A stretch of DNA of 21,416 nucleotides, taken from NCBI GenBank assembly GCA_016208205.1, contig JACQYP010000111.1, forward strand, positions 1-21,416, given 5' to 3'. The first letter of the stretch is position 1; each line of letters starts with the position of its first letter. A program made the translations under genes and the position numbers. The DNA comes from Candidatus Desantisiibacteriota bacterium (lineage in GTDB: Bacteria; UBA9089; CG2-30-40-21). The notes under the pieces were generated by a model that made no database searches, was not told the DNA's origin, and was given only the letters and a program-made list of their open reading frames with translations. Positions 9,501 to 20,372 of this stretch are shown piece after piece.

Positions 9501-12500
9501 ACTGTTCGGCTTACGACCTCTTCAGGCAGTAGCGATAGGCAGCCACGATTCTCACCTGATGGAACAAAAATAGCCTTTACAGCCAATCGGGATGGGGATG
9601 ATGACATCTATATCATGGATGCTGACGGCAAGAATCAAAGGAAGCTGACCAACAGCATGGCAAACGAGTATTCACCATGTTTTTCACCGGATAGGAAAAA
9701 GATCGCCTTTTGCTCTGATTATCAAGGGGTAGCAACCCTGGCAGGGGATTCGCAGGTGTATTTCATGGATATTGATGGTCAGGTGATGACACAGGTTACC
9801 AATATACCGGGAGGGTGTTTTAATCCCAGCTTTTCGCCGGATTGGCTGCAGCTTATCTTCTGGGCAGCAACAACTACAGATACCATGTTTGTCATGAACA
9901 TAGGGGAAACAGGGGCACAGCAGCTATACAATGGTTCAGGTACCCTTGGCTACTGTCCGAATGGAGAAAAGATTGTTTTTTGCTTAAACAATGAGGTTTG
10001 TGTCATAAATGCAAACAACAGCGCGCCCATGTCGCTTACCGGAAATTCCGGACACAATTATTCTCCCTCCTGGTCAACAGGCGAGGTAAAGACAGGCTCT
10101 ATTTGCGGCACCATTACTGATGCAAATGAGAAAAAAGCCATTGCCGGGGCAGGTATAAAAATAATTCAAGGCTCAAAGATTGTTGCCACCGGAATAACCG
10201 ATATCACAGGCAGCTATTGTATTGATGGGCTTGTTGCCGGAAGGTATCTGGTTTATGCCTCTGGGATTAATTATAGCTATGGATACTGGCAGGGGAATGT
10301 TATTGTTGTTGCCAGCAATACAACCAGGGGTATCAATCTCCAGCTTATCCCTATAAAAAATGGCGGGAAGATTGCCTTTGTCGCAGTAGAGACGCAAAAT
10401 GCAGTAGAGACGCAAAATCTTGCGTCTCTACCACAAGGTAATCAAGAGATATATATCATGAATATTGACGGCTCAAACCTGACAAATCTTACCGGGTGTA
10501 TTGCCAATGATTTTGATCCATGCCTGTCATCAGATGGTAAGAGGATAGCCTTTACCTCTAATCGCGATGGGAATGATGATGTTTACATCATGGAGGTTGA
10601 GGGGACAAAGAGTATAAAGAGACTGACCACTGACCCAAAACACGATCATGAACCAGCCATATCCTCAGATGGCAAGAAAATAGCCTTTACCACAGACTGG
10701 GATGGGGATGATGAGATATATATCGTTAATGCAGATGGTACGGGTGAAAAGAGATTAACCAATAATTCGTACAAAGACTCATCGCCCTGCATCTCTCCGG
10801 ATGGGACAAGGATAGCCTTTTGCTCTGACAGAGCCGGGAAATCTCAGGTTTATCTGATGAACATTGACGGCACAAATACGATAAATCTTACCGGTACAAC
10901 GAGTGATAATTATAACCCATCTTTTTCTCCGGATGGCTTAAGCATGGTCTTCTGGTCAAACAGGAATAATATCGATGGAATATATATCATGAATATAGAT
11001 GGCAGTGCTGTCCGGCTATTATCTGAAGGGACAGATAACCCTTGCTTTTCACCTGACAATGAAAAGATAGCATTTTCTGGCGGAGGTAGCACCTCTGGCA
11101 ATGGTCAGCTCTATATGATGGATGTTGCTAATGGAAATAACAAGGTTCCACTCGCATCAAACGCTAAACTAAAAAACAATCACCATCCTTCATGGTCACC
11201 GGATAGTGTTAATACAGGCTCATTCTCTGGAACTATCACCTGCAGCCTTAATTCGTCGCCTATTCGAGGAGCAATTGTTGAGGCATTTCAAGGAACAGCT
11301 ACCATTAGCAGTGCGATAACAGATGCAAATGGCAAATTTCTTATCTCTAATCTTGTGGCAGAGCCATATTTTATTCGAGCTGCCGCCACAGACTATAATA
11401 CACAATGCCTTATCGGCACCATATCCATTATTGCCGGGACAGAGTCGCCTGGTATAAATATTTCCCTGACACCTGTGGTCAAAGGCGGACTTGTTGCCTT
11501 CAAATCTGATGACGGTATATACCTGATGAATGCAACCGGCACAAGCAGTATTCGTCTATTGTCTAATCCTGTGTCCACCGGCACCGGCACCCCTCAAGGT
11601 TATTCCGCACCATGTCTTTCTCCAGACGGCAGGAAGATTGCCTTTTCATCAAACGAAAGTGGGAACAGTGGTATCTATCTGATGGATACCAATGGGATTA
11701 ATCTTTCTCGATTAACCTCTGGTGGTACATGTCCATGCTTTTCTCCGGATGGACAAAAAATTGCCTTTGTCTCAGGAAACAACATCTACTTGAAGGATAT
11801 AACAACAGGAAGTATGACCATGATAATCCAGGGGCTAAGGACAACAGCAGCTACCAAGACATGCACCATAGCAAATTATTCACTATGTTTTTCGCCGGAT
11901 GGAGGAAGGCTTATCTTTTGTTCAGACAATAATGGATTTCCGCAAGTTTACAGCACATCCATAAGTGGTACAGAGACACGCAACCTTACCGGTTCATCAT
12001 CTGCTAACCTTTCGCCATCATTTGCACCGGATGGGAGTAAGATCGTGTTTTCCTCAAATCGGGATGAAGGAAGATACAGGCTTTTTTCCATGGATCCGGA
12101 TGGCAGCAATCAACGATGCCTGTCTGTTCCTCTTGATAGTGATTTGAGAGAGCCATGTTTTTCACCAGACGGCAAGCAGATAATCTTCTGGGCAAATAAT
12201 CCTGACCTTTATAGATTTAACCTCAGTAATGGTGAGCTGACTCAATTAACGACAGGTACTGCCAGCGATACAAAACCATCATGGTCAGCCGGTGCACTTG
12301 GCAGCGGCAAAATAATTGGAACTGTGATTAACTCAAACGATGGCTTTGCTGTGCCGGGTGCCACAGTAAATATCTATCAGGGCAAACAACTTGTATCAAC
12401 AGCTATTACAGATGTTTTTGGCGAGTATTCTATCCCTGATGTTTATATTGGTGAATATCTGCTCACTGTGTCATATCCAAGCAGGTATGCCCTAAAACGC

Positions 12501-15500
12501 ATACCCGCATTAGTCAGGGTTATCTCTGATATGACCACTATTGTCAATACATCACTTATCCCTATGGGAGAGAAAAATGGCAAGATAGTCTTTGCAGTCC
12601 AAAGGAATGAGGTAGCACCTCTGGTGCCGGAGGTGCTACCTCCAGTCGGTACTACTACCAATATTTATATCATGAATGCAGACGGATCATGCCAGCAGCA
12701 GATTACCTCCGGGAAAAAGGCAAATGGGGACATTGCCAATTATTACCAGCCATTCCTTTCACCAGATGGGAAAAAGATTGCCTTTGTCTCTGACATAGAG
12801 GGCAATGATGATATTTATCTCATGAATAGTGATGCCTCAAACAAGATTCGTTTGACCACAAGCAATACTTGCGATAATAGCCCAAGCTTTTCACCTGACG
12901 GCAAAAAAATTGTCTACGCCTCTGCAGGGAATGGCATACGGATTATTGATATTGAAACCATGCAGCAAACGACCATTGCCGGAAGTACTTATGTATCCCC
13001 CTCGTTTTCGCCAGATGGACAAAAGATTGTGTTTACCAATAAATTAAATGACGAGGATGAGAATGAGGATGAGAATATTTATCTTATGAATGTTAACGGT
13101 TCAAACCTTGTAAACCTTACTGGAAGCAGCACCGGAAGCAGCAGCCTGAATCACAGCCCAACATTTTCTCCGGATGGATTAAAAATAGTCTTTGTTTCTA
13201 ACCGCGATGGCAATGAAAATATCTATATCATGGATGCTGACGGCAGTAATCAAGGACGCCTGACCAATGATACTGCTGAAAATCTTTCACCATCGTTTTC
13301 ACCTGATGGGCAAAGAATCGTTTTTTATTCAAATCGCGATGGGAACAATGAGATCTATTCCATAGACCTTGAAGGCAGGGAAACACAAAGGTTGACAAAT
13401 AATCTGACCAATGATTTCCAGCCATCCTGGTCCACCGGGGACATAGGATACCTTGTTGGCAGTATTACCGGTACTATCTCAAGGTTCTTAAACGGGATAC
13501 CAATATACCGTGCAAGGGTATCTGTTTATCAGGGGCAGACACTTGTAGCTACCGGGACAACCAATATCAACGGCACCTACAGCATTGGAAGTATCCCGGT
13601 TGGAACGGTCAGCGTAATTGCCTCACATCCGGAATATATCAGCAGGGTTTATGAACAAGAAGTAACCGTGATTGCTCAAGCAATAACCCCTGATATTAAT
13701 TTCAGTCTGCCTTATTTTCAGCGGCAGGGAAGGTTTACCTTCGCCTCCCAGCAGGATGGCAACCCTGAAATTTATATCATGAATGGGGACAATTCCAACC
13801 GACAAAGACTGACATTTAATTCAACTGAAGACATGCAGCCATCAATGTGCATGGATGGCACAAAAATTGCCTTTGTCTCTGATAGAAATGGCAACAAAGA
13901 AATCTATATCATGGATGAAGAGGGCTGCGGACAAAAAAGATTGACCATCTCAGGCGGTGAAGACAGCCATCCATGCGTGTCTGCTGATGGTAACAAGATT
14001 GCTTTTTGCAGTGAAAGGGATGGCAATTTTGAGATTTATACGATGAATATTGACGGCACAAATCAGACCAGATTAACTAAAGATTTGATGAACAAGGATA
14101 GTAGGGATCCATTCATTAGCAGGGATAATAAAAAAATCACCTTTGTCTCTGATAGGGATGGCAACAAAGAAATCTATATCATGAACGCTGACGGAAGAGA
14201 GCAAAAAAGATTAACCAATAACCTGTTTCCTGATTATGACCCTTGCATCTCGCCTGATGGCAAACGAATTGTTTATACCTGTGTCATTAACAGCAATGAA
14301 GAGATAGCCATCATGAATGTGGATGGCAGCGGAATACAGATTCTAACCAATAACCCTGCCCATGATTATGACCCGCAGTTTTCACCGGATGGGACAAGGA
14401 TTGCCTTTTGCAGCGACAGGGATGGGTTCAGTCGAATATATGTAATGGATCTTGATGGACAAGGGCTATCCCCGATTATTGATCTTGAGCCAAACGACCA
14501 CTTAAGCCCTATTATGGATCAGGATAACTTTAATCCGTGCTGGACCTCCGGCGGCTATGGTCAGGCAAGTATTGCCGGCAAGGTTATCTTTGTTAAGGAT
14601 ATAGAGGAAGCAGTATTTGGGGCAAGGATAGAGGCAGTTTGCGGAACAATGGTCATGGGTGCTGCATCTTGCGGACCAACCGGCAGGTATGCAATATTTG
14701 GACTCTCACCCGGTATTTATCGTTTGCGTGTCTCTGCCAATGGTTATGCTACCCAATTTCTTCAACAAGCGATTGTAGTCAAACAGGATCAGATAACAAC
14801 GGGTATAGATTTTAAGATTATCCCTATTGGCTCAAGGGGCGGGAAAATAGCCTTTGTCTCTGACCGCAGCGGCACAAATGAGATTTATGTCTGTAATGCA
14901 GACGGGACAAATCAGACAAGGCTTACCTATGGTAATTATAGCAACTATACCCCTGAGTTTTCGTCTGATGGCAAGAAAATCGTGTTTGTCTCTAACAGGA
15001 CCGGGAACAATGAGATATATATTATGGAGGCTGATGGGACAGGACAAAAGAGGCTTACCTATTCCTTAAGAAACAATCAGTCGCCAACCTTTTCACCGGA
15101 CAGCAAACAGATTATCTTTACTGCTGATGGCGAGTTTATGATCATGAATGACGACGGAACTCAGCAAAGAAGGCTTGAGGCTGATCTCATTGGTGAATCT
15201 CCCCAGTTTTCACTTGACGGGACAAGGATTGTGTTCACCAGGGATCATCAAATATATGTGAGTAGTAAGGATGGTGTCAATATTGCCAATCTGACCAATG
15301 GATTATTGCAAGAGGCAGAACCTGTGTTTTCACCTGATGGAGAGACGATTGCCTTTACCGGAACAGGGGATAACCTTTCAAATGAAGGCTATCTGTTTGA
15401 TGTTAATCAGCGAACCATATCCAGATTAACTCAGAGCTGGAGAAGTGATGCGATATCGTCTTATTCCCCTGATGGGAAAAGAATCGCGTTTACGACTGAC

Positions 15501-18500
15501 AGGGATAGTGCCGGCAATGGTGAGATATACAGCATGGCTCTTGACGGCTCTCTTCAGATGCGGCTGACCAATAATAATGCCAATGATTATCAACCCTCAT
15601 GGGCACCGGGCGATGTTGGGCCAGGGACAATCACTGGTTTTGTCTCACGCAGAGACGCGGAGAACGCGGAGAAGACGACAGCTAAGAGAGCACCAGATAT
15701 GGAAGCTTCTGCTGATAAGGTAGCACAGGCATTCCTGCCTGTGATTAAAGTGGCTGATATGGCAGTCGCTGATGTTTATGACACTGGGTCAAGTGTAAAT
15801 GAGAAGACAGCTATCATCATGTCTGCCTCTGACACAGCAGACAGTATCTCAAAGGATGGGCTGGTTGTATCTGAGCCTGCTGGTGGCACAGGCATCCTTG
15901 CCTGTGATTCTGCAATAAAGGGTGCCCTGGTTGAGCTGCTGCGAGATGGGGCAGTAATTGCCTCAACCCTTACCGATTTAAGTGGCAGGTATGTTATCCC
16001 AAATATTGCCGGCGGAAATTATCTCCTGTGGTGCAGTGCCCCGCCTGAATATGGGGTAAAATCATTTGCTCAAGAGGCAACCATTGCCATAGAGGATAAA
16101 ACACTAACCCTTGACCTCGAATTATTCCCAATAGGCACAAAGGCTGGACGGATAGTATTTGCTTCGGGTCAAGATGGTAATTCTGAGATATACAGCAGCT
16201 ATCCGGATGGCAGTAGACTGTTAAGGTTGACTACAAATACAGCTAATGACCATTCCCCGGCAATATCCCCGGATGGCTCAACGGTTGCCTTTGTCTCGGG
16301 CCGTGATGGAAATAACGAGCTATATCTGGCAAATATTGACGGTACCTGTCAGATGCGGCTGACAGATACAGGGATAAATGAGTATACACCTGCATTTTCT
16401 TCAGATGGAAAACAATTAGTGTTCTGCTCAGAAACCAATATCTTTGTGATAAATATCGATGGCAGCGGGCTGATACCCTTGATAAATGGAATAAACAGCG
16501 TTTCTTGTCCCTCATTTTCGCCTGACAATGGGAAGATTGCCTTTGCCTCAAATGGTAATATCTACACCATGCCTTCAGCCTACAGACCTCAGACATTACT
16601 TACCACTAATTCAGGGGTAAACATTACCCCATGTTTCTCTCCAGACGGCACAAAGATTGCTTTTGCTTCAGACAGAGACGGTAATTTTGATATTTACCTG
16701 ATGAATATTGATGGTACAAATCAGACCATGGTTACCAATGACTTAAATTATAACACCAAACCTGCCTTTTCCCCGGATGGCAGCAAGCTTGTCTTTTGTG
16801 CTCAAATAGATGGGATCAACAAGCTCTCCATGATTGATATAGATGGAAAGAATCAACGGATGGCAGGAACCATCTCTGCCTATTCGCCTTGCTGGGGGAT
16901 TGAATATTGTGGAAGTGCGGTCATCCACGGTTCATTGTCTGTAAATACTTATCCCTCTGGGGCAACGATTTATCTCGATGGTGCAAGCACAAATAAAACA
17001 ACTCCATGCGTTCTGAGCGTTTCACCAGGTACGCACACCATTACCCTGACAAGGGATTGGTGTGAGATATGGGAGGGTATGGTAAACATTTCAGAGGAAC
17101 AGGCTGTATCCTTAACCGTTCTCCTTTGCGGCTCAATATCTATTACATCATTCCCAACAGGGACAGCTGTTTTTATAGATGGCACAGCAACGAACAAGAT
17201 AACACCATGCATACTGACTAATATGCCCCACGGTACGTATACCCTTACCCTGAGCAAGGATGGCTGGCAGACATGGACAGGGGCAGTAAGACTTTCCACA
17301 AACACAACAACCCTTGTTAATGCCTCATTGCGTATCTACGGGTCAGCATCAATCAACTCAGAGCCAAATGGGGCAATGGTTTATCTTGATGGTACAAACA
17401 CAGGCAAGACGACCCCATGTGTCTTGATCAATGTGCCTGCCGGGACACATACAATTGCTCTTACGCTGAATGAATACCAGACATGGGTAGGAACGATTAC
17501 CATCTCTACTGCCACTACCTTTGTTTCCTTAGATATTCCACTTACCACCTGTAAATCTGTCTCCATCAACTCAGAGCCGGTCGGGGCAACGGTTTATATA
17601 GATGGTACAGCCACGAATAAGGTAACGCCATGCACACTGATTGATGTGCAAATAGGGGTTCATGCCATTACCCTGATTAATGGTAACAACAGTTGGATGG
17701 GGACAATAACCGTGTCTACCAGCACCACCAGCACCCTGCTCGTTATCTTCGGGACATCTACCGGAACAAACAGTTGCAGCTCAATCTCTCTAACCTCTTT
17801 CCCATCAGGCGCAACCGTATCCCTTGATGGGGTAAATATCGACAATCTTACGCCATGTGTCCTGCCCAATATTTCTCTGGGGACACATACCATTACCCTG
17901 AGCAAGGATGGCTACCAAAGCAGGGCATGTAATGTAACAATATCACCAAACATGGTATTATTCCTTGCAGTAGGGCTTGATGTTGCTCAGCCAAGCTATG
18001 GCTCAATCTCCATTATATCTACCCCAACCGGAACAGCTGTTTATCTGGATGGTACAGCCACAAATAAGACAACACCATGCACCTTAAACATGATACCCAC
18101 AGGTACATATACCATTACCTTGAGCAAGGATGGCTATCAGGTATGGACACAGGCAGTAATGGTTTCAAAAGGCACAACCTTGCCTCTTGAGGCCGTACTT
18201 GTTCCCATAGCAACACCGAGTTATGGCTCAATATCCATTACATCTACCCCAACAGGAGCAGCGGTTTATCTGGATGGTACAACCACAAATAAGATAACCC
18301 CATGCCTCTTGAACATGATACCAGCAGGTACACATACCATTACCTTGAGTAAGGATGGCTATCATGCATGGACACAAGCAGTAATGGTTTCAATAAACAC
18401 AACCTTGCCTCTCGAGGCCGTACTTATTTCCATAGCAACAAGTACCCAGGCAGTAGTCAGGATGCAATCAACCATAACTGATAAGAATATTTGCACAGAT

Positions 18501-20189
18501 ATTATTATTACCAGTGCAAAAAATCTGTGTGGGGCACACCTTGCTCTGCGGTATGATGTTACTAAGATAAGTGTGGGTAGCATTACTAAAGGGGATGCCC
18601 TTTCCAATCTTTCCACCGTGTTCTTTCCACAGGTTAATACCATAACCGGAGGTATAGATGTATCATTAGCTGCCCTGAGTGCAATCATTCCTGATGGCTG
18701 CATATTGCATGTCAATAGTCATATAACAACAAATGAGGCGATAGATCCTGATATGGCAATGGCTCTGGAACTCATAGAATTGAGAGATACAAGCAATAAT
18801 TCAATCCCCTACACATTCACCACAACCTCTGGTACAGGCACAACAGGGACAATTACCCCAGAGGCTACCGCACTCTTGTTATCACCCGGTGTAATCCCTA
18901 TAAGCGTAGGGGGTGTATTCCCTGTAGACATTGTGGCAAAAAATGTGACTGACCTGACCGTAGCAGAGATTCACCTTCTATTTGACCCACAGCTATTGCA
19001 GGTCATGGATAGTAATGGTTCAGCAACCGATGGCATTCAGATTGCGGGTAACAGTTTCTTTGGTGATGCTATCAAGAATACGGTTGATAATGATAATGGG
19101 CATATCCAATTTACCTCATGCCTTCTTTTTGGGACAGCTACAGGCAATGATACGATTGCCACTATTTACTTTAAGTCTATTTGTGGCGGGACATCAACCA
19201 TTGCTTTTAATCTTAATACAGCTAAGAATCAAGAAACAAAGCTGCTTAATGACCATACAGCCATCTCCTTTACCATGACGACAGCCACTGTAACAGCTAC
19301 AGGCGGATGTAGTGGCAGTATCAATGGGTTTGTCGGCATATTAGAGGAAGGCAGTCTTTTCTTTACAGACAAAATAACCGTAATCCTGAATGGCATAGGG
19401 GGCGAAAGAACTGTTACCACAAATAAGTTAGGCTGTTTTTCATTCTCAGGGATAGCCGCAGGGACATACACCCTGACAGCAGACATTCCAGTGGCAAGCC
19501 GTGGAACAAGGAGTGTAATTGTAGTTACTGAGAATGAACAAATAAATATTGGTACCCTCTCATTGCTTGCAGGGGACAGCAATAACGATGGAGCAGTTAA
19601 TGGCTATGACTTGTTGGTGCTACGCGATGCATTTGGTTCGATGAAGGGTGAGGCTAATTGGAATCAAGAAGCTGACTTCAGACCAGACGGTTATATCAAT
19701 GGGTATGACCTGCTCAGCCTGCGGCATAACTTCGGGAGTATAAGTCAAGGGCTTGCACCTGTACTTAATTTCGAATCGCGAATTGCGGATTGCGGATTGA
19801 AAGATTCGAGATTCAAGATTCAAGATTCGAGATTGCAAGCCACATCCTTAAGCATTGAGGGATCTATCAACCCAACGATAAACAGTACCTTTACTGTCAA
19901 GGTATGCGTAAGCGATGTTAAGGATCTGGCGGTAGCAGAGCTCCATCTTGGGTTTAATCCGGATGTTCTGGAGGTAGTCGATGCAGATTCAGGTTTACCG
20001 GGCATACAAATCAGCCAAGGGGATTTCCCATCTAACGCTTCGACAATAAAAAATCAGGCAGACAACCAAACAGGCAAGATAGACGTTACCTCATACCTGC
20101 TCTCAGGTGCTGTCTCTGGAACAGGTGTTCGGGCTACTATCAGATTCCGGGCAAAGTCAGTAGTAACGAGCGGCGTATCATTTGATTGA
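3561..20189 (+). CDS. Giant exported multi-domain protein: 12 x (regulatory-like beta-sandwich + 6-bladed propeller), 7 PEGA, cohesin- and dockerin-like domains
   Basis: The ORF has 5542 codons. An N-terminal signal peptide is visible: basic residues among the first 15, a hydrophobic [11 protein letters not shown] core, and likely cleavage after SISYA near residue 32. Residues 34-4456 form twelve modules starting at about 34, 403, 756, 1113, 1470, 1823, 2179, 2553, 2916, 3300, 3669 and 4022. Each has a CarboxypepD-reg-like domain (GSISGTI...GAxVEI...GxYxI) and six PD40 blades of the form [28 protein letters not shown]...PSFSPDG. Seven PEGA domains (4457-4960) follow, then two cohesin-like domains (about 4964-5250), a small beta-sandwich, a dockerin (5337-5393) and a truncated cohesin (from about 5428). 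It is likely an extracellular or envelope scaffold or adhesin; PD40 propellers usually bind proteins or glycans. No catalytic motif was seen. The start is ambiguous: M1 or M7 keeps the basic n-region, while the purine run at 3581-3591 lies downstream of both. The natural C-terminus seems to be in the +1 frame after 20189. Confidence 0.9.
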   Translation: MWYKKLMRGGENSIKWMVFMTIAVLVPSISYAYGTITGRVVNSSGAIPLSGATVAVLCNNTVVGSTTTDTNGNYSFSNLTPEVYSIRASVPDYAIRFFPSPVKVFDGSISQNINIPLMSIGNTSGKVSFDSNLDGNYEIYSLNGSSSSSMARLTYNLYDDSDPCVSWDNGKIAFVSNRDNNNEIYIMNQDGSNQLRLTNISGQDISPSFSPDGSKIVFSSNRDNNYEIYCMDSNGSNPTRLTNHSSSDSSPAFLPDGRKIAFSSNRAGSYDLYIMNAQDGSGITRLITATGTTGTKTSFAFSPDGQRIAFSMQSGTNTDIYIIDINGLSGLRRLTDHAAEDSYPCFSSDGKQITFCSARDGRRELFAINTDSGTESGLRKLSTNTSLSLQNNPSWSSGSVGTGSISGTVSSSQAVSGALIEILQNRAIIATATTTSNGQYIINNLAMGLFRLRVSCPGYKTMYLPQPIAISRGMETTATILLYPLGYAFGKIAFVSQRDGNQEIYICNADGSKQTRLTYNQSSDIDPCLSPDGTRIVFTSRRSGNEDIFIMNSDGTDPKMLTNTSRNDCYPSFSPDGKKILFTSYRYGNADLFLLDINTLEITRLTANPYDEYEAIFSPDGEQIAYVAFINNTNKIYIMDSCGRNQRRLTSTAGEEHHPSFSPDGEEIAFASNVSGNYEIYTINIAGTQQRLTTSPCRDGDPCFAPDGCSLTFYSEQANGYEICTMNNIGSNIERLTNNIDPDFYPSWGVGCVPTGAICGTITDGTTPVAGAMVEVIQGIMVIGTAAANANGTYTITDLPAGLFTVRVSHPGCIPASFQGQVTIIQGFITPDINISLKPMTLSQTKIAFTSYVASDNAEIYIVNRDGTHPARLTYSPGYDGDSSPSPDGRRIVFCSNRDGNSEIYCMETDGSTQLRLTNNAASDREPKFSFDGQRVIFTSNRDNHDEVYMIDIKGNGLQRLTYTAGNSNNPSFSPDGTRVLFASNRAGNYEIYIMNPDGSALRRLTTNSYEDRDPTFSPDGTKIVFWSSRDNNREIYSMNIDGSNQQRLTYNTGCDDDPFFSPDGSKIAFCSTYNNKIEVYTMDTDGTHQERITHLADNIYSPIWGAGNVGTGSISGKVFDHLDNPVNNVLIEILSDDMKIIGSITTNGNGEYTVGNIPIGYFILRASLTGYETRFYPDKLNITTDIRIAPIDIPLFTLGLTNGKIVFASERDGNPEIYIMNADGTNQSRLTNAQTDELNPAVSGTRVLFASNRDGNYEIYVMNADGTEQKRLTDNLSKDSCPVFSPDSKLIAFHSDRNKTFEIYTMNADGTNQLRLTAGIAPCFSPDGSRIVFAKYYNRNYDIFIMNRDGSNQKALTTNTAYDYDPVFSPDGEKIVFTSHRNGNAEIYIMNVDGSNQTRLTNSPDYDGDAGFSPDGKWITFASRRQGNNNDELWIMDINGNNLIRLTTNSSNDYQPAWTVASVGNILSSISGNITSTQGEAIGNASVELIIAGTQGALSLVKSTLTNAKGAYTIVVPGTETYMLRCSAEGYAVRYLDTNIKLVPGTKRTGVNLSLIPIGPKGGKIAFVSDWKGTPDIYICNADGSNITRLTNNSAIESAPMLSYDGSKIVFHADIEGKNELYMMNADGGSTSGSSSLRRLTTNSLNDEYPCLSPDGKTIVYASGYADNKEIYLLDITSSIQKRLTYNFYDDSSPKFSADGRRIVFCSERDGSSQVYMMNADGSDQVNLTGTSFASFYPCFSMDGQKIFFQRGTNELCEMNLLDRSIRVLSIGSGISSVSPDNKLIVFSRDNNIYTTGSSQPITNNSRHNHSPSWSPGEVRCGAINGVITDIYSNTLINGAVVKLCQGTTTVATAVTGLNGKYSISNLMAEKYSLKISCPGYALKYFASDVYITQDTTLEISLQLQPIGQKGGKIAFVSDRDTNKEIYVMNADGTNQTRLTDNFIDDYDPCLIPDGTKVVFTSIRDNNEEIYSMDAFGSSTVRLTTSSGSSDRQPRFSPDGTKIAFTANRDGDDDIYIMDADGKNQRKLTNSMANEYSPCFSPDRKKIAFCSDYQGVATLAGDSQVYFMDIDGQVMTQVTNIPGGCFNPSFSPDWLQLIFWAATTTDTMFVMNIGETGAQQLYNGSGTLGYCPNGEKIVFCLNNEVCVINANNSAPMSLTGNSGHNYSPSWSTGEVKTGSICGTITDANEKKAIAGAGIKIIQGSKIVATGITDITGSYCIDGLVAGRYLVYASGINYSYGYWQGNVIVVASNTTRGINLQLIPIKNGGKIAFVAVETQNAVETQNLASLPQGNQEIYIMNIDGSNLTNLTGCIANDFDPCLSSDGKRIAFTSNRDGNDDVYIMEVEGTKSIKRLTTDPKHDHEPAISSDGKKIAFTTDWDGDDEIYIVNADGTGEKRLTNNSYKDSSPCISPDGTRIAFCSDRAGKSQVYLMNIDGTNTINLTGTTSDNYNPSFSPDGLSMVFWSNRNNIDGIYIMNIDGSAVRLLSEGTDNPCFSPDNEKIAFSGGGSTSGNGQLYMMDVANGNNKVPLASNAKLKNNHHPSWSPDSVNTGSFSGTITCSLNSSPIRGAIVEAFQGTATISSAITDANGKFLISNLVAEPYFIRAAATDYNTQCLIGTISIIAGTESPGINISLTPVVKGGLVAFKSDDGIYLMNATGTSSIRLLSNPVSTGTGTPQGYSAPCLSPDGRKIAFSSNESGNSGIYLMDTNGINLSRLTSGGTCPCFSPDGQKIAFVSGNNIYLKDITTGSMTMIIQGLRTTAATKTCTIANYSLCFSPDGGRLIFCSDNNGFPQVYSTSISGTETRNLTGSSSANLSPSFAPDGSKIVFSSNRDEGRYRLFSMDPDGSNQRCLSVPLDSDLREPCFSPDGKQIIFWANNPDLYRFNLSNGELTQLTTGTASDTKPSWSAGALGSGKIIGTVINSNDGFAVPGATVNIYQGKQLVSTAITDVFGEYSIPDVYIGEYLLTVSYPSRYALKRIPALVRVISDMTTIVNTSLIPMGEKNGKIVFAVQRNEVAPLVPEVLPPVGTTTNIYIMNADGSCQQQITSGKKANGDIANYYQPFLSPDGKKIAFVSDIEGNDDIYLMNSDASNKIRLTTSNTCDNSPSFSPDGKKIVYASAGNGIRIIDIETMQQTTIAGSTYVSPSFSPDGQKIVFTNKLNDEDENEDENIYLMNVNGSNLVNLTGSSTGSSSLNHSPTFSPDGLKIVFVSNRDGNENIYIMDADGSNQGRLTNDTAENLSPSFSPDGQRIVFYSNRDGNNEIYSIDLEGRETQRLTNNLTNDFQPSWSTGDIGYLVGSITGTISRFLNGIPIYRARVSVYQGQTLVATGTTNINGTYSIGSIPVGTVSVIASHPEYISRVYEQEVTVIAQAITPDINFSLPYFQRQGRFTFASQQDGNPEIYIMNGDNSNRQRLTFNSTEDMQPSMCMDGTKIAFVSDRNGNKEIYIMDEEGCGQKRLTISGGEDSHPCVSADGNKIAFCSERDGNFEIYTMNIDGTNQTRLTKDLMNKDSRDPFISRDNKKITFVSDRDGNKEIYIMNADGREQKRLTNNLFPDYDPCISPDGKRIVYTCVINSNEEIAIMNVDGSGIQILTNNPAHDYDPQFSPDGTRIAFCSDRDGFSRIYVMDLDGQGLSPIIDLEPNDHLSPIMDQDNFNPCWTSGGYGQASIAGKVIFVKDIEEAVFGARIEAVCGTMVMGAASCGPTGRYAIFGLSPGIYRLRVSANGYATQFLQQAIVVKQDQITTGIDFKIIPIGSRGGKIAFVSDRSGTNEIYVCNADGTNQTRLTYGNYSNYTPEFSSDGKKIVFVSNRTGNNEIYIMEADGTGQKRLTYSLRNNQSPTFSPDSKQIIFTADGEFMIMNDDGTQQRRLEADLIGESPQFSLDGTRIVFTRDHQIYVSSKDGVNIANLTNGLLQEAEPVFSPDGETIAFTGTGDNLSNEGYLFDVNQRTISRLTQSWRSDAISSYSPDGKRIAFTTDRDSAGNGEIYSMALDGSLQMRLTNNNANDYQPSWAPGDVGPGTITGFVSRRDAENAEKTTAKRAPDMEASADKVAQAFLPVIKVADMAVADVYDTGSSVNEKTAIIMSASDTADSISKDGLVVSEPAGGTGILACDSAIKGALVELLRDGAVIASTLTDLSGRYVIPNIAGGNYLLWCSAPPEYGVKSFAQEATIAIEDKTLTLDLELFPIGTKAGRIVFASGQDGNSEIYSSYPDGSRLLRLTTNTANDHSPAISPDGSTVAFVSGRDGNNELYLANIDGTCQMRLTDTGINEYTPAFSSDGKQLVFCSETNIFVINIDGSGLIPLINGINSVSCPSFSPDNGKIAFASNGNIYTMPSAYRPQTLLTTNSGVNITPCFSPDGTKIAFASDRDGNFDIYLMNIDGTNQTMVTNDLNYNTKPAFSPDGSKLVFCAQIDGINKLSMIDIDGKNQRMAGTISAYSPCWGIEYCGSAVIHGSLSVNTYPSGATIYLDGASTNKTTPCVLSVSPGTHTITLTRDWCEIWEGMVNISEEQAVSLTVLLCGSISITSFPTGTAVFIDGTATNKITPCILTNMPHGTYTLTLSKDGWQTWTGAVRLSTNTTTLVNASLRIYGSASINSEPNGAMVYLDGTNTGKTTPCVLINVPAGTHTIALTLNEYQTWVGTITISTATTFVSLDIPLTTCKSVSINSEPVGATVYIDGTATNKVTPCTLIDVQIGVHAITLINGNNSWMGTITVSTSTTSTLLVIFGTSTGTNSCSSISLTSFPSGATVSLDGVNIDNLTPCVLPNISLGTHTITLSKDGYQSRACNVTISPNMVLFLAVGLDVAQPSYGSISIISTPTGTAVYLDGTATNKTTPCTLNMIPTGTYTITLSKDGYQVWTQAVMVSKGTTLPLEAVLVPIATPSYGSISITSTPTGAAVYLDGTTTNKITPCLLNMIPAGTHTITLSKDGYHAWTQAVMVSINTTLPLEAVLISIATSTQAVVRMQSTITDKNICTDIIITSAKNLCGAHLALRYDVTKISVGSITKGDALSNLSTVFFPQVNTITGGIDVSLAALSAIIPDGCILHVNSHITTNEAIDPDMAMALELIELRDTSNNSIPYTFTTTSGTGTTGTITPEATALLLSPGVIPISVGGVFPVDIVAKNVTDLTVAEIHLLFDPQLLQVMDSNGSATDGIQIAGNSFFGDAIKNTVDNDNGHIQFTSCLLFGTATGNDTIATIYFKSICGGTSTIAFNLNTAKNQETKLLNDHTAISFTMTTATVTATGGCSGSINGFVGILEEGSLFFTDKITVILNGIGGERTVTTNKLGCFSFSGIAAGTYTLTADIPVASRGTRSVIVVTENEQINIGTLSLLAGDSNNDGAVNGYDLLVLRDAFGSMKGEANWNQEADFRPDGYINGYDLLSLRHNFGSISQGLAPVLNFESRIADCGLKDSRFKIQDSRLQATSLSIEGSINPTINSTFTVKVCVSDVKDLAVAELHLGFNPDVLEVVDADSGLPGIQISQGDFPSNASTIKNQADNQTGKIDVTSYLLSGAVSGTGVRATIRFRAKSVVTSGVSFD
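8445..8461 (+). repeat. Copy of ggaggtagcacctctgg inside module 5
   Basis: This 17-bp sequence is identical to 11082-11098 and shares 16 bases with 12609-12624. It encodes GGSTSG next to a NADG turn between blades, lengthening the loop. The core gaggt/acctc is itself palindromic. Confidence 0.7.
10383..10431 (+). repeat. In-frame palindromic repeat 'gtagagacgcaa' with 18-bp tandem copy, in module 7
   Basis: The 18-mer gcagtagagacgcaaaat is tandemly repeated (10383-10400, 10401-10418). The second copy forms a perfect 12-bp hairpin: gtagagacgcaa at 10404-10415 and ttgcgtctctac at 10420-10431, with a 4-base loop. In the protein it inserts [18 protein letters not shown] exactly where other first blades have the SDRDG turn. 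A very similar palindrome is a known interspersed repeat in cyanobacteria and other bacteria (from memory). Confidence 0.88.
11082..11098 (+). repeat. Copy of ggaggtagcacctctgg inside module 7
   Basis: Identical over 17 bases to 8445-8461. It replaces the usual SNRDG turn of the sixth blade of module 7 with GGGSTSGNG. Confidence 0.7.
12609..12642 (+). repeat. In-frame 13-bp palindromic repeat in module 9
   Basis: Perfect arms gaggtagcacctc (12609-12621) and gaggtgctacctc (12630-12642) surround an 8-base loop. The element is read here as [12 protein letters not shown], a different frame from the GGSTSG reading of the related copies in modules 5 and 7. It sits in the turn of the first blade of the propeller. 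Confidence 0.85.
15646..15906 (+). repeat. Compound insertion of interspersed repeats in module 12
   Basis: About 85-90 codons interrupt the first beta-sandwich of module 12, between GTITGFVS and KGALVELL (residues about 4029-4118). The left part is a cacgcagagacgcggag-type direct repeat (15646-15672). Two hairpins follow: cacaggca/tgcctgtg at 15724-15743 and at 15887-15906, each with a 4-base loop. The region keeps frame but has a composition rich in Ala, Asp, Ser and Lys, unlike the surrounding domains. Confidence 0.78.
16929..18449 (+). repeat. Seven tandem PEGA-domain coding units
   Basis: Units start at 16929, 17130, 17340, 17553, 17778, 18000 and 18225. Each shows the PEGA pattern: SISI-x-S-x-P-x-G-A-x-V-Y-x-DG, then T-P-C-x-L, then [16 protein letters not shown] domains are known as small beta-rich modules on surface-layer and other exported proteins. 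The last two units (225-bp period from about 17994) are much more alike at DNA level than the rest, pointing to a recent duplication. Confidence 0.85.
19569..19740 (+). other. Dockerin-like domain within the giant ORF
   Basis: Two Ca-binding F-hand-like repeats are visible: [22 protein letters not shown] and [22 protein letters not shown] (split by [12 protein letters not shown]). The D-x-N-x-DG spacing is classic in the first copy; the second has DFRPDGYIN. Dockerins bind cohesins, and three cohesin-like domains lie in the same chain (about 18450-18840, 18865-19300 and 19842-20186). Confidence 0.82.
19771..19836 (+). repeat. AT-rich micro-repeat cluster in the dockerin-cohesin linker
   Basis: Tandem attgcgg units are followed by gattcgagattcaagattcaagattcgagatt-like alternating units (described by pattern). 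They are read in frame as [21 protein letters not shown]. The charged linker is unlike the neighbouring Thr/Ser-rich sequence and looks like an interspersed repeat that landed in a linker. Confidence 0.7.
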
Positions 20190-20370
20190 TATAAAAATAT
20201 ACAATATTGCTGGAGAACTCCTGCGAGATGAAAGTATATCTACCACAGATGGCACATGGAAATGGAATGCCAGAAATAATGACAACGAACAGGTGGCAAG
20301 CGGGGTATATATCTATCTTATGACCAATGAGAAGGATAAGACTGTTGGGAAGATAGCAGTTATCAAGTAA
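20182..20370 (+). pseudogene. FlgD-Ig-like C-terminal domain, out of frame with the giant ORF
   Basis: This frame encodes [14 protein letters not shown], then [24 protein letters not shown] and GKIAVIK (given in parts), ending at a TAA. The pattern is that of FlgD-Ig or secretion-type C-terminal sandwiches found at the end of large exported proteins. The only start is a TTG overlapping the giant ORF's stop, and the domain lacks its own signal sequence. It is therefore best read as the detached C-terminus of the giant gene, in the +1 frame. In related proteins such C-terminal domains can act in secretion or surface anchoring (family knowledge), so losing it could change the location of the giant protein. 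Independent translation is unlikely. Confidence 0.75.
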
Positions 20371-20372
20371 AA

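Larger units (their letters stand above)
3660..16928 (+). repeat. Twelve tandem coding modules, about 1.06-1.3 kb each
   Basis: Module starts, taken at the first codon of the G-x-I-x-G motif, are 3660, 4767, 5826, 6897, 7968, 9027, 10095, 11217, 12306, 13458, 14565 and 15624. Lengths in residues are 369, 353, 357, 357, 353, 356, 374, 363, 384, 369, 353 and 435. Every module shows six propeller blades and ends in a P-S-W/P-x-W linker (PSWS, PAWT, PCWG). The modules have diverged and are not near-identical at DNA level. Longer modules (7, 9 and 12) carry inserted repeat DNA. Confidence 0.88.

Noticed and set aside
16243..16596. 117-codon minus-strand frame, and similar minus-strand frames at 4520-4882, 18362-18715, 19229-19582 and 20140-20490
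   Set aside because: They lie opposite the strongly patterned propeller, PEGA or cohesin coding frame (or its broken end and hairpins), lack ribosome-binding sites and show no domain pattern.
3660..16928. Regularly spaced repeats suggestive of a CRISPR-like or satellite array
   Set aside because: The periodicity is that of encoded propeller blades and modules; unit DNA is diverged and fully coding.
20184..20192. Programmed +1 frameshift at the giant ORF's TGA, giving SFD-DIKIY
   Set aside because: There is no slippery codon (GAT would have to re-pair on ATT) or upstream SD-like stimulator, and about 35 residues of the cohesin are missing, which favours a deletion.
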